Origin: Klenkia marina
GTDB lineage: Bacteria > Actinomycetota > Actinomycetes > Mycobacteriales > Geodermatophilaceae
Direction: 5' to 3'
Assembly (NCBI RefSeq): GCF_900101025.1
Contig: NZ_FMUH01000003.1
Span: 496,001-560,000, forward strand
Length of the DNA: 64,000 nt
Part shown: piece by piece, positions 28,617 through 37,875 of the stretch
Numbering within the stretch: position 1 is the stretch's first letter
Layout of the letters: each line of letters begins with the position of its first letter
Position numbers and translations under genes: made by a program
Notes under the pieces: generated by a model
Told to the model about the DNA's origin: nothing
What the model saw: only the letters and a program-made list of their open reading frames with translations
Database searches by the model: none

Positions 28617-29563
28617 CGCAGGGCCGAGAGGCGGTCGGCGTACCGGTCCACCGCACGACGGGCGACGTCCGGGCGGTCGGCGTAGAGCGCGAGCTGCGGC
28701 CCGGCGACCTCGGCCCACGGCACCTCGCGCCCGGCGAGCACCCACCGGTCGCGTGCGGCGGCCGGGTCCAGCCCCAGCGCGTCGAGCACGGCGGCGTCGA
28801 GGGGGGCCTTGGCGTTGCCCAGCATCTGGTGCCCGGGCACCGCGGGTTCCCCGGCCCACCCGAGCGTGGCCAGCACACCGGTGCCCACCTCGCGCAGCGT
28901 GGCGTTGGCGGGGTGGTTGACCGTCCACATGGCCTCGGCGCCCCCGGCGACCACAGCGTCGGTGGTGTCGACGTCCAGGGCGGCGTTGCGCCGGCGCAGC
29001 TCGGCCTGCGACCGGGCGGCGAGGTCCCGCACGGCGTCGGGGTCGGGTCGGGTCGCCTCGACCGCCGCGACCGCCCGGTCGACGTCCCACCCCTGGACGG
29101 CGGCGTGCAGCAGCCGGAGGTCGTGGTAGTCGGTGAGCGGGGCGTCCACGCGGGCGCCGTCGGCGTCGTGGGCGTGCACCTGCCAGGGGAACAGGCCCTC
29201 GTAGTAGGTGGTGGGCACCCGTACCACGCGGGCGTCGGAGGGCAGCAGCGCGACCAGCTGCTCGCTGCCGCAGCCGGGCACCCGGTACTCGTCCTTGACC
29301 GGCTGGGTGACCAGGACCCCGGCCAGGCCCACCAGCTCGTGCAGCCGGCCCACCTCGGCCTCGTCCATCTCGAACACCGGGGGGAGCCGCACGAACTCGA
29401 CGCCGTGCTCGGCGCCGGCCGGGGCGACCATGCGGCGGATCGACTCGGCCTGGCAGTTGCCCCACACGAACCCGACCGTGCCGGGCTCGACGGCGGCCGG
29501 GTCCAGCTCGTGCCAGCGCCGCAGGTGCTCGGGTACCGGGGTCTCCACCTGCGCGTCGGTCAT
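28610..29563 (-). CDS. WcbI-like polysaccharide biosynthesis protein
   Basis: A 317-residue protein. The motif FVWGNCQAESIRRM near residue 32 is the signature of the WcbI family, a CoA-binding SGNH-like fold linked to capsule acetylation in Burkholderia. A conserved VLVTQPVKDEYRVPGCGSEQL follows. The C-terminal half is helical. No other polysaccharide genes are nearby, so the acceptor is unknown and the role may differ from capsule modification. The ATG at 29563 is the first good start. It is transcribed with the EVE-like gene. Confidence 0.68.
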   Translation of the reverse strand: MTDAQVETPVPEHLRRWHELDPAAVEPGTVGFVWGNCQAESIRRMVAPAGAEHGVEFVRLPPVFEMDEAEVGRLHELVGLAGVLVTQPVKDEYRVPGCGSEQLVALLPSDARVVRVPTTYYEGLFPWQVHAHDADGARVDAPLTDYHDLRLLHAAVQGWDVDRAVAAVEATRPDPDAVRDLAARSQAELRRRNAALDVDTTDAVVAGGAEAMWTVNHPANATLREVGTGVLATLGWAGEPAVPGHQMLGNAKAPLDAAVLDALGLDPAAARDRWVLAGREVPWAEVAGPQLALYADRPDVARRAVDRYADRLSALRC

Positions 29564-29656
29564 GGGTCCAGCCTGGGACCTCGCCGCGGCGGCGGCAGGG
29601 TGAGATGGGCGACCCCGGCTGGCCAGCGGACCCGGCGCTGCCGCAGGGTGGGACCC

Positions 29657-30883
29657 GTGTCCGCCGTCGCCGCCCTCCCCGTCGGCCACCGGGCGGGCGA
29701 GCCGGGTCTGCGCCGGGTGTCGCTGGCGATCTTCCTGTCCGGCGTCGCGGTCTTCGCGATGCTCTACGAGCCGCAGGCCCTGCTGCCCGAGCTCACCCGG
29801 GCCTTCGAGGTCACCCCGGCCGGCTCGACGCTGGCGATCTCGGTGTCGACGGTCTCCCTGGCCGTGGGGCTGCTGGTGCTGGGTCCGCTGTCCGACCGGC
29901 GGGGCCGCACCGGGATCCTGCAGCTGAGCCTGGCCGCGTCGGCGCTGCTCGCGGTGGGCATCGCGCTGGCCCCCACCTGGCCCGTGCTGCTGGTGCTGCG
30001 CGCCCTGCAGGGCTTCGCGCTGGCCGGGCTGTCGGCCGTGGCCGTGGCCTACCTGCGCGAGGAGCTGCACCCCTCGGTGACCTCCCGGGCGATCGGGCTG
30101 TTCATCGCGGGCAACGCGATCGGGGGGCTCACCGGCCGGGTCCTGGGCGGTTTCCTCACCGACCTCGGCGGGTGGCGCGTGGCCCTGGGCGGGGTGGCCG
30201 TGCTGGGCGTCGCGTGTGCGGTCGCCGTCCGGGTGCTGCTGCCGGCGCCCCGCCGCTTCGTGCCGGTGGACCGCTCGGGGTCGCTGCTGCGCTCGCTGGG
30301 CAGCGCGTTCACCGACCCGGCGCTGCTGGCCCTGTACGCCTTCGCGGCTTTCTTGATGGCCGCCAACGTGGCGGTCTACAACGCCGGCACCTTCCGGCTG
30401 GAGTCGCCGCCCTACGACCTGACGCCGTCGCTGGCCTCGCTGGTGTTCCTCTCCTACCTGCTGGGCTCGGCCAGCTCGCCCACGGCGGGCTGGCTGGCCG
30501 ACCGGTTCAGCCGACGGCTGGTCGTGCCGCTGGCCGTCGTGGTCACCGGGGCCGGCATCGCGCTGACCCTGCTGGGGCCGCTGTGGTGCTTCGTGCTGGG
30601 GCTGTGCGTGTTCACCGTCGGGTTCTTCGCCGCGCACTCGGTGGCCAGCGGCTGGGTGGCGGCCCGGGCGGCGCTCGGTGGTCGCCCGGTCGGCCAGGCC
30701 GCCTCGCTCTACTCGTTCTGGTACTACGTCGGCTCGTCGGTGGGCGGCACGCTGGCGGGGCAGGCCTGGCAGGGCGCCGGGTGGCCGGCGGTCGCCGCAT
30801 TGTCCGGCGGGCTGTGCGTCGCCGCCTTGCTGCTCACCGTGGTGCTCGGGCGGACCAGGTCGTTGGACCCGGCCCGCCGCTGA
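29657..30883 (+). CDS. MFS transporter, YnfM type
   Basis: A 408-residue major facilitator with twelve hydrophobic segments. The N-terminal FAMLYEPQALLPELTRAF, the loop LSDRRGRTG and helix 4 LRALQGFALAGLSAVAVAYL resemble the YnfM group of putative efflux pumps. GTG 29657 is chosen; a GTG three codons earlier is possible. It is divergent from the WcbI-like gene and its end is three bases from the end of the convergent small acidic gene. Confidence 0.83.
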   Translation: MSAVAALPVGHRAGEPGLRRVSLAIFLSGVAVFAMLYEPQALLPELTRAFEVTPAGSTLAISVSTVSLAVGLLVLGPLSDRRGRTGILQLSLAASALLAVGIALAPTWPVLLVLRALQGFALAGLSAVAVAYLREELHPSVTSRAIGLFIAGNAIGGLTGRVLGGFLTDLGGWRVALGGVAVLGVACAVAVRVLLPAPRRFVPVDRSGSLLRSLGSAFTDPALLALYAFAAFLMAANVAVYNAGTFRLESPPYDLTPSLASLVFLSYLLGSASSPTAGWLADRFSRRLVVPLAVVVTGAGIALTLLGPLWCFVLGLCVFTVGFFAAHSVASGWVAARAALGGRPVGQAASLYSFWYYVGSSVGGTLAGQAWQGAGWPAVAALSGGLCVAALLLTVVLGRTRSLDPARR

Positions 30884-30886
30884 GCA

Positions 30887-31057
30887 TCAGGCGTCGTCGG
30901 AGTCGACCAGCTCGCGCTCGTGCTGGGTGCGGGCCTCGAGGTTCTCCTGCGAGGGGTGCGGGTCCTTGGCGTGCTCGTGGTGGTCGGCCGAGACGTTCTC
31001 GGTGGGCACCATGACGTCGTCGACGGTGGGGGTGGTCTCGTCCTGGGGGCTGGTCAT
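30887..31057 (-). CDS. Small acidic protein of unknown function
   Basis: A 56-residue, strongly hydrophilic protein rich in Asp, Glu and His (for example SADHHEHAKDPHPSQ). It has no hydrophobic core and is probably disordered. The ATG at 31057 overlaps the malQ stop as ATGA, with a second ATG one codon upstream, so translation is likely coupled to malQ. I do not recognise a family. Support is the tight overlap and good codon use. Confidence 0.5.
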   Translation of the reverse strand: MTSPQDETTPTVDDVMVPTENVSADHHEHAKDPHPSQENLEARTQHERELVDSDDA

Positions 31058-32904
31058 CATCCACCGGTGACCCGGCGTGGCGGGCCCGAAACGTCCCCGC
31101 CGAGCGCCTTCGCCGTGGCCCGGACGCCGGGGTGCCCCGCCAGCTGGTCGACCGGCACCGGCAGCGGCAGCCGCCAGTTGGGCCGCTCCATCGCACCGGG
31201 CACGTTGGGTCGCCGCTCCACCCCGAGGGCGTCGTCGAGCGTCGCCGACAGCAGCAGGCAGGGGGCGGTCGCCAGCAGCGCGTGCGCCCGCTCGACGGCC
31301 TTGGCCACGCCCATGCGCTTCGTGGGTCCGGCGGGGTGGTCGGTGAGGTGGGCCAGCAGCTGCTGGCGGTCGCGCTCCAGCTGGTCGGCCTCGCCGGTGC
31401 CCAGCTCGACCTGCTCGGCGACGTCGGACCCGGTCCACAGCCCCGCCACGGTCGGCAGGTCGTGGGTGGTGATCGCGCCCATGGCGGCGGCCGGCCAGTC
31501 GGCGGGGGCGTCGTCCTCGAACCACAGCAGGCGGTAGGAGAGCACGCCGTGCTCGGCCATGGCCTCGCGGACGCCGTCCTCGACCGTGCCGAGGTCCTCG
31601 CCGACGACGACGGCCTGCGCGCGGTGGCTCTCCAGCGCGACGATGCCGAGCAGGTCCTCGGCCGGGTAGCGCACGTAGGCGCCCTGCACGGGGTCGCCGC
31701 CGGGCACCCACCACAGCCGGAACAGCCCCATCACGTGGTCGATGCGCAGGCCGCCGGCGCCGGCCATCGTCGCCCGGATCGACTCGACGAAGGGTGCGTA
31801 GTCCGCCGCCCGCAGCCGCCACGGCACCAGCGGCGGGGAGCCCCAGTCCTGGCCCTTGGCGTTGAACGCGTCGGGCGGTGCGCCCACGCTGACGCCCTCG
31901 GCGAGCACGTCCTGCCAGGCCCACGCGTCGGCGCCGCCGCCGGAGACGCCGATGGGGAGGTCCTGGATCACCGTGAGGTCGCCGGTGGCGGCGGCCAGCT
32001 GGCCGTCGAGCAACCACTGCAGCCAGGCGTGGAAGGCCACCTGCGGCTCGTGGTCGGTCGACCACGCCCGGACGGCGTCCGAGCGCGGGTCGCGCAGGTC
32101 GGCCGGCCAGTCGGGCCAGTTCGCCCCGTGCTCGTCGGCGATCGCGGCCCAGTTGGCCCAGTCCTGCAGCTGCTGGCCCTGGTGCCACCACCAGTCGCGG
32201 AAGCCCTCCGGGGAGGGGTCGGCGTCGAAGGTGCGCTGCAGCACGGCCCGCTTGAACGCCCAGATCGGGTCGCGGTCGACCAGCTCGGCCCCGTTGAGCT
32301 CGGCGGCGCGGGCCCGGTCGTCGTCGGTGAGCTGCACGCCGGGGACGTCGTCCAGGCGCAGGTAGACCGGGTTGCGGAAGCGGCGGGTGGCCGGCAGGTA
32401 GGGGCTGTCCTCCTGCTCGGGGCCGGGCCCCACGGCGTGCAGCGGGTTGACCAGCACGAAGCCGGCGCCCTGCGACTCGGCCAGCTCGCGGACGGTGCGC
32501 AGGTCGGCGAGGTCGCCGATGCCGGCCGACCCGGTGCCGCGGGCGGCGTAGAGCTGTACGGCCCAGCCCCAGCTGCGCTGCTCGGGCAGGAAGCAGCGGC
32601 CCGGGTGCACCACGAGCAGCCGGTCCCGGCCGTCCGGCGTGCGGAGGCGGTGGTAGCCCAGCGGCATGTCCTCGGGCAGCTCGCCGTCGACGTCGACGCT
32701 GGTGCCGTCCTCGCAGACCACCAGTGCGCGGTCGACCTCCAGCACGTCGCCGGGGACGGCCACGATCGGGGCGGTGTCCTCGAGGTCGGCCGGCGGCTCG
32801 CCGATGACCTCGCGCAGCCGCTCGATGGTCGCCCGGTCGACGGTGTGCTCGGTGTCGAGCGCGTCGAGCCAGCTGTCGTCGATCCCCCAGCGGTCTGTGC
32901 TCAC
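31057..32904 (-). CDS. malQ: 4-alpha-glucanotransferase
   Basis: Amylomaltase (GH77), which transfers alpha-1,4-glucan segments in maltodextrin and glycogen metabolism. The 615-residue protein has an N-terminal beta domain common in actinobacterial MalQ and a catalytic barrel. LRIDHVMGLFRLWWVP contains the nucleophile Asp (near 388), VVVGEDLGTV the acid/base Glu (near 437), and TTHDLPTVAGLW the third carboxylate. GTPL-type loops are replaced by DSPYLPATRRFRNPVYLRL. The downstream overlap with the small acidic gene indicates one transcript. Confidence 0.93.
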   Translation of the reverse strand: MSTDRWGIDDSWLDALDTEHTVDRATIERLREVIGEPPADLEDTAPIVAVPGDVLEVDRALVVCEDGTSVDVDGELPEDMPLGYHRLRTPDGRDRLLVVHPGRCFLPEQRSWGWAVQLYAARGTGSAGIGDLADLRTVRELAESQGAGFVLVNPLHAVGPGPEQEDSPYLPATRRFRNPVYLRLDDVPGVQLTDDDRARAAELNGAELVDRDPIWAFKRAVLQRTFDADPSPEGFRDWWWHQGQQLQDWANWAAIADEHGANWPDWPADLRDPRSDAVRAWSTDHEPQVAFHAWLQWLLDGQLAAATGDLTVIQDLPIGVSGGGADAWAWQDVLAEGVSVGAPPDAFNAKGQDWGSPPLVPWRLRAADYAPFVESIRATMAGAGGLRIDHVMGLFRLWWVPGGDPVQGAYVRYPAEDLLGIVALESHRAQAVVVGEDLGTVEDGVREAMAEHGVLSYRLLWFEDDAPADWPAAAMGAITTHDLPTVAGLWTGSDVAEQVELGTGEADQLERDRQQLLAHLTDHPAGPTKRMGVAKAVERAHALLATAPCLLLSATLDDALGVERRPNVPGAMERPNWRLPLPVPVDQLAGHPGVRATAKALGGDVSGPPRRVTGG

Positions 32905-32947
32905 CGCCCCATCCTCGGGGCTCGCGGGGCGGTGAGCACCCCGGGCG

Positions 32948-33787
32948 TCAGGCGGGCTGCACGCCGAACGCCGTCGCCAGGTTCATGATCTTGCGGGCCC
33001 GGCCGAGACGGGGCAGGTCGCTGCCGTCGCGGATGACCTGGCCGCGGGCGTCGAAGTCGGCCAGGAAGTCGGTGGCCCAGGCGACGTCGGACGGCGTGGG
33101 CGAGATGACCTCGTTGATCACCGGCAGCTGGTCGGTGTCCAGGCAGAGCTTGCCGGTGAGGCCCAGGGAGACGGTGACCTCGGTGGCCTCGCGCAGCACG
33201 CCGTGGCTGGAGCCGACCGTCGGTCCGTCGATCGGGCCGGGCAGGCCACCGACGCGGCTGCCCACGACCAGGCGCGAGCGCGGGTAGGCCATGGCGAGGT
33301 CGTCGGCGGCGGTGCCGGTGTCGCGGCGGTAGTCACCCGACCCGAAGGCCAACCGGAAGGCCCCGCGGGCCTTGGCGATGTGCACGGCCTCCTCGATGCC
33401 CAGCGCGGACTCGACCAGCGCGAGCACCCGGGTGGCACCGCCGAGGCGGTCGTAGGTCTCGGTGACGTGCTCGGCGGCCTCGGTCTTGGCCAGCATCACG
33501 CCGGCCAGGCCCGGGAGGCCGGCCAGCGCGGCGACGTCGTCGGCCCAGAACGGGGTGGAGTGGTCGTTGATCCGCACCCAGGCCTGGCGGTCGCGCTGCG
33601 TCGACAGGTAGTCGACCACCGAGGCGCGGGCGTCGGGCTTGGCCTTGGGGTCGACGGCGTCCTCGATGTCGAGGATCACCTGGTCGGCCCGCGACGCCAG
33701 CTTCTCGTCGAACTCGGCGTGTCCCCGGGCGCCGTTGACCAGCAGCCAGGAGCGGGAGATGTCGGCTTCCACGTGTCGTCTCTGCAC
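32948..33787 (-). CDS. HpcH/HpaI-CitE family aldolase or lyase
   Basis: A 279-residue TIM-barrel protein of the citrate-lyase beta-chain-like (CitE) family, which cleaves or forms C-C bonds in CoA thioesters or 2-keto acids using a metal. Family marks are RSWLLVNGARGHAEFDEKL, QVILDIEDAVDPKAK with an acidic ligand, ALVESALGIEEAVHIA with the second ligand, and RLAFGSGDY. Start may be the ATG at 33787 or a GTG four codons later. Lone CitE-like genes in actinobacteria often act on malyl- or citramalyl-CoA; nothing adjacent fixes the substrate. Confidence 0.82.
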   Translation of the reverse strand: MQRRHVEADISRSWLLVNGARGHAEFDEKLASRADQVILDIEDAVDPKAKPDARASVVDYLSTQRDRQAWVRINDHSTPFWADDVAALAGLPGLAGVMLAKTEAAEHVTETYDRLGGATRVLALVESALGIEEAVHIAKARGAFRLAFGSGDYRRDTGTAADDLAMAYPRSRLVVGSRVGGLPGPIDGPTVGSSHGVLREATEVTVSLGLTGKLCLDTDQLPVINEVISPTPSDVAWATDFLADFDARGQVIRDGSDLPRLGRARKIMNLATAFGVQPA

Positions 33788-33820
33788 GGCCGGTCATCAT
33801 CCTCGGCGCCGCGGTGTGAC

Positions 33821-36265
33821 TCATCCCCGGGGCTTCGCCCGGCGAGTCGGCACCGCGGCGGCCGGGTCCTCGGGCCACGGGTGGCGGGGGTAGCGGCCGC
33901 GCAGCTCGCTGCGGACGGCGGGGTAGCCGGTGGTCCAGAACCCGGCCAGGTCGCCGGTCGTGGCGACCACGCGGCGGGCGGGGGAGAGCAGCTCGAGCCG
34001 CAGCGGCCGCCCGGCGACCACCGGGGTGTCCGCCCAGCCGAAGGCCTCCTGCACCCGCATGGACGCCGTGGGGCTCTCGGGGTTCGTGTAGTCCACCCGG
34101 TGCCCGGTGCCGCCGGGCACGGTGACCTTCTCCGGGACGACGTCGTCCAGCGTCCCGGCGACCTGCCACGGCACCAGCGCCCGCAACGCGGCCACCACGT
34201 CCAGCCGTCGCAGGTCGGCGCGGCTGCGGGCCGCCTGCACCTGGGGGGTGGCGCCCAGCGCGGCGCGCAGGGCCTGGTCGTCGACGGCCGGCCAGGGCTC
34301 GCCCAGCCCGGCGGCTGCTGCGGCCAGGCGCTGCCGCAGCGAGGTGGCGGCCGGCGTCCAGCGCAGCAGGTCCAGGCCCTCGGTGCGCAGGCCCTCGGCG
34401 ACGGCGGCGGCGACCAGCGCGGGGTCGGGGTCGGGCAGCGGCCGCTCGGTGAGCACGATCGCGCCCAGCCGCTCGACGCGGGCTGCTCGCACGTCGCCGT
34501 CGCGCCACACGACCTCGGGGCCGTCGGTGTGGTCGCCGACCTCCAGGGCGGTGACCTGGTCCACGGCGACCGCGAGCCGGACGCGGGCGTCCCGCCGTCC
34601 CGGCGCCCGGTCGGCCGCGGCGACCGCGATCCACTCGGCACCCGCCAGCGCCGTCCCCGGGGGCAGCTCGGCGCCGGTGCCGGCGGCCAGCAGGTAGGTG
34701 CGCTCGGTGCGCGGCCGGCGCCGGGCCAGCCACTCGGGGTGGGCCAGCGCGGTGACCAGACCGGCAGCGGTGTCGTCGGGGATGCCGGTCCGACGGGCGT
34801 CGGGCACGGCGCGCTCGAGTCGGGCCACCTCGTCGCGCCATGCACCCGAGTCCCGACCACCCCGGGCCTCCCGCAGGGCGGCCGCCAGGTCGTCCGAGCG
34901 CGGGCTGCTGTCGGCCGACAGCAGGGCCACCACCTCAGCGGCCCGGCGGCGGCCGACCAGCGGGGCGCCGTCGAGCAGGGCGCGGGCCAGCCGCGGGTGG
35001 GCGCCGACACCGGTCAGCCGGCGTCCGCGCCCGGTGACCCGGCCGGCGTCGTCGACGGCGCCGAGGGTGCGCAGCGTCTGGTCGGCGACGGTCATCGCGG
35101 CGGTCGGCGGTGGGTCCAGCAGCGCCAGGCCGGCCCCGCCGGGGGCGCCCCAGGTGGCCAGCTCGAGGGCGACCTGGGTGAGGTCGGCGGTGGCCATCTC
35201 CGGTTCGGGGGCGGCGGGTCGGCGGGCGTGCTCGGTCGCCGACCACAGCCGGTAGACCCGGCCGGGGCCCTCGCGCCCGGCCCGACCGGCCCGCTGGGTC
35301 GCCGCGGCCTGCGACGCCGGCACGGTGACCAGGGCGCCCAGCCCGCGGGACAGGTCGACCCGCGGGGTGCGGGCCAGGCCGGCGTCGACGACCACCCGGA
35401 CGCCGGGCACCGTCAGGCTGGACTCGGCGACGTCGGTGGCCAGCACCACCCGGCGCCGTGGCCCGGCGGTCAGCGCGGCGTCCTGCTCGGCGGTGGGCAG
35501 CCGGCCGTGCAGCGGGCGCACGTCGACGTCCAGCCCACCCAGACGGCGCTGCACCCCGCCGATCTCGGCGGCGCCGGGCAGGAACACCAGCACGTCGTGC
35601 TCGGTCTCGGCCAGGGCCCGGCGCACGGTGTCGGCCACCGCGTCGAGCAGCCGGGGGTCCACCCGGGTGCCCAGCGGGGGCTGCACCGGCGGCGACGGCG
35701 GGCACCACACGGTCTCGACGTCGAACAGCGCGCCGGTCGCCTCGACCACGGGCGCGCCGCCCAGCAGCGCGGCCAGCCGCTCGGCCTGGGCGGTCGCCGA
35801 CATGGCCAGCAGCCGCAGCTCGGGCCGCAACGCCGCCCGGACGTCGAGGGTGAACGCGAGCGCGAGGTCGGTGTCGGTGTGCCGCTCGTGCACCTCGTCG
35901 AGGACGACGACGTCGACCCCGGGCAGCTCGGGGTCGGCCTGCAGCCGGCGCAGCAGCAGGCCGGTGGTGACCACCTCGACGCGGGTGGCGGCCGACCGGC
36001 GGGAGTCGCCGCGCACGCTGTAGCCGACCCGCTGCCCGACGTCCTCGCCGAGCAGCGAGGCCATCCGCCGGGCGGCAGCGCGGGCGGCCACCCGCCGCGG
36101 CTCGGCGACCAGCACCCGGGCCTCCCCGGCGAGGGCCAGCGGCACCAGCGTCGTCTTGCCGGTGCCCGGGGGCGCCACCAGCACGGCACTGCCGTGCGCG
36201 TCCAGTGCGGCCGTGAGCTCGGGCAGCACCGCCCGCACCGGCAGGTCGACGTCGCGGGGCAGCAC
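33821..36265 (-). CDS. hrpB: ATP-dependent helicase HrpB
   Basis: An 814-residue DEAH-type RNA helicase of the HrpB family. It has Walker A PPGTGKTTLV (about 33-42), the DEAH-type box DEVHERH, motif III MSATAQAERLA, motif VI QRAGRAGREGPGRVYRLW, an HA2-type helical region and the C-terminal HrpB domain ending PWPEDPAAAVPTRRAKPRG. The frame is open to 36520 but belongs to the antisense of the next gene; the GTG at 36265 begins the typical VLPRDVDLPVRAVLPEL. The cellular role of HrpB in bacteria is not settled. Confidence 0.92.
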   Translation of the reverse strand: MLPRDVDLPVRAVLPELTAALDAHGSAVLVAPPGTGKTTLVPLALAGEARVLVAEPRRVAARAAARRMASLLGEDVGQRVGYSVRGDSRRSAATRVEVVTTGLLLRRLQADPELPGVDVVVLDEVHERHTDTDLALAFTLDVRAALRPELRLLAMSATAQAERLAALLGGAPVVEATGALFDVETVWCPPSPPVQPPLGTRVDPRLLDAVADTVRRALAETEHDVLVFLPGAAEIGGVQRRLGGLDVDVRPLHGRLPTAEQDAALTAGPRRRVVLATDVAESSLTVPGVRVVVDAGLARTPRVDLSRGLGALVTVPASQAAATQRAGRAGREGPGRVYRLWSATEHARRPAAPEPEMATADLTQVALELATWGAPGGAGLALLDPPPTAAMTVADQTLRTLGAVDDAGRVTGRGRRLTGVGAHPRLARALLDGAPLVGRRRAAEVVALLSADSSPRSDDLAAALREARGGRDSGAWRDEVARLERAVPDARRTGIPDDTAAGLVTALAHPEWLARRRPRTERTYLLAAGTGAELPPGTALAGAEWIAVAAADRAPGRRDARVRLAVAVDQVTALEVGDHTDGPEVVWRDGDVRAARVERLGAIVLTERPLPDPDPALVAAAVAEGLRTEGLDLLRWTPAATSLRQRLAAAAAGLGEPWPAVDDQALRAALGATPQVQAARSRADLRRLDVVAALRALVPWQVAGTLDDVVPEKVTVPGGTGHRVDYTNPESPTASMRVQEAFGWADTPVVAGRPLRLELLSPARRVVATTGDLAGFWTTGYPAVRSELRGRYPRHPWPEDPAAAVPTRRAKPRG

Positions 36266-36290
36266 CCGGCCAGTCTGCCCGTCGGCGGGA

Positions 36291-36779
36291 TCAGGACCCG
36301 CCGGCCATGCCCTCGGCGAGCGCGCCGAGCACGCTGCCCCGGCCCGGCCCCAGCACGTGCGCGAACAGCGCGCAGGCGAGCTCGTCGTCGGGGGACAGGA
36401 CGGCGCGCAGCTCGACCGCCGGGCCGCGGATCTCCCGGTGCGCGGTGGCGATCCAGACGCCGTCGCCCAGCACCCGGGCCCGCCTCGAGGTGCGGTGCTC
36501 GAACTCGTAGCGGGCCCCACCCAGCGGCAGCGACCCGCGGGTGCGGGCCCGCCGCGTGCCCCACCGGCGCAGGCCGTTGCGCAGGGTGGTGGTCGACCCG
36601 TCGGGCAGCTGCACCTCCACCACCTGCCGGGCGCGGGGATGCACCCGCATCCGGCCGAGGCCGTGCACCCGGGCCCGCTCGGCGCCGGAGCCGTCCAGCA
36701 GCGAGAGGTAGGACCTGTCCGGTGGCTTGGTCACCCGCCAGTCGCGGGCGGACAGGAAGGGCTGCACGTCGGTGATCAT
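36291..36779 (-). CDS. Conserved soluble protein of unknown function
   Basis: A 162-residue protein beginning MITDVQPFLSARDWRVTK, with alternating hydrophobic and basic residues that suggest a beta-rich fold resembling scramblase/LURP-type proteins (RVHGLGRMRVHPRARQVVEV, then YEFEHRTSRRARVLGDG). This likeness is weak. The ATG at 36779 is preferred; an in-frame ATG at 36803 adds eight residues. It lies 25 bases upstream of hrpB on the same strand and is divergent from the oxidoreductase gene at 36826. Confidence 0.65.
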   Translation of the reverse strand: MITDVQPFLSARDWRVTKPPDRSYLSLLDGSGAERARVHGLGRMRVHPRARQVVEVQLPDGSTTTLRNGLRRWGTRRARTRGSLPLGGARYEFEHRTSRRARVLGDGVWIATAHREIRGPAVELRAVLSPDDELACALFAHVLGPGRGSVLGALAEGMAGGS

Positions 36780-36825
36780 CCCCGGCCGGGTCGCCGCGGG
36801 CACCCACAGCCGCTACACATCTCGG

Positions 36826-37875
36826 GTGACCGTCATCGGCTTCCACGCCAGCCACGAGCAGATCCCGCCCTCGGAGCTGCTCACCGCCGTCCAGCACGCC
36901 GAGCAGGTCGGGTTCACCGCCGCGATGTGCTCGGACCACCTCGAGCCGTGGTCGGTGCGCCAGGGCCAGTCCGGGTTCGCCTGGTCGTGGCTGGGGGCCG
37001 CGCTGGCGACGACGTCGCTGCCCTTCGGCGCGGTCAACGCGCCCGGCCAGCGGTACCACCCGGTGATCATCGCGCAGGCGATCGCGACGCTGGCGCAGAT
37101 GAACCCGGGTCGGTTCTGGGTCGCGCTGGGCTCGGGCGAGTTGATGAACGAGCACATCACCGGCCAGCAGTGGCCGCGCAAGGAGCTGCGCGACGCCCGG
37201 CTGCGCGAGTGCGTGGACGTCATCCGGGCGCTGCTGGCCGGCGAGGAGGTCACCCACGACGGCCTGGTCACCGTGGACCGGGCGCGGGTCTGGTCGCTGC
37301 CCGAGCAGCAGCCCGCGCTCGTCTGCCCGGCCGTCACCGCGGCCACCGCCCGCCGGGGGGCCGACTGGGCCGACGGCCTGATCACCATCAACCAGCCGCA
37401 CGACCGGCTGCGCGAGGTGCTGGCGGCCTACCGCGACGCCGGCGGGCACGGCCCGGCCACGGTGCAGGTGCACCTGTCGTGGGCGCCGACGGACGAGGAG
37501 GCGCTGGAGATCGCGTACGACCAGTGGCGGTCGAACCTGCTGCCGCCGCCCACGTGCTGGGAGCTCGAGGGCGCGGAGAGCTTCGACCAGGTCGGCGAGC
37601 TGGTGACCCGCGAGCAGGTGCGCGAGGCCGTGCAGGTGTCCGCCGACCTCGGGCAGCACGCCGCGTGGATCGCCGAGTACGCCGAGCTCGGGTTCGACCA
37701 GGTCGTGCTGCACCACGTCGGGCAGACGCAGACGGCGTTCCTGGACGCGTTCGGGTCGCACGTGCTGCCGCAGCTCGACGTCACCCGGCCGGGGCCCGCG
37801 GTGGCCATCGACCCGCCGGGGCCCGAGGGTGTGCGCCGTCCCGAGCAGGAGCCGCAGCCGGCCGTGCTGGCATGA
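36826..37875 (+). CDS. Luciferase-like flavin oxidoreductase (TIGR03885 type)
   Basis: A 349-residue member of the bacterial luciferase-like superfamily with a TIM-barrel fold. MCSDHLEPWSVRQGQSGFAW and YHPVIIAQAIATLAQMNPGRFWVALGSGE match the branch described as a probable non-F420 flavinoid oxidoreductase, often found beside trehalose synthase-like genes, as here. The substrate is unknown. The GTG at 36826 gives the family start (VIGFHASHEQ). The last 25 residues are a proline-rich tail. Its stop overlaps the ATG of the GH13 gene. Confidence 0.82.
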   Translation: MTVIGFHASHEQIPPSELLTAVQHAEQVGFTAAMCSDHLEPWSVRQGQSGFAWSWLGAALATTSLPFGAVNAPGQRYHPVIIAQAIATLAQMNPGRFWVALGSGELMNEHITGQQWPRKELRDARLRECVDVIRALLAGEEVTHDGLVTVDRARVWSLPEQQPALVCPAVTAATARRGADWADGLITINQPHDRLREVLAAYRDAGGHGPATVQVHLSWAPTDEEALEIAYDQWRSNLLPPPTCWELEGAESFDQVGELVTREQVREAVQVSADLGQHAAWIAEYAELGFDQVVLHHVGQTQTAFLDAFGSHVLPQLDVTRPGPAVAIDPPGPEGVRRPEQEPQPAVLA

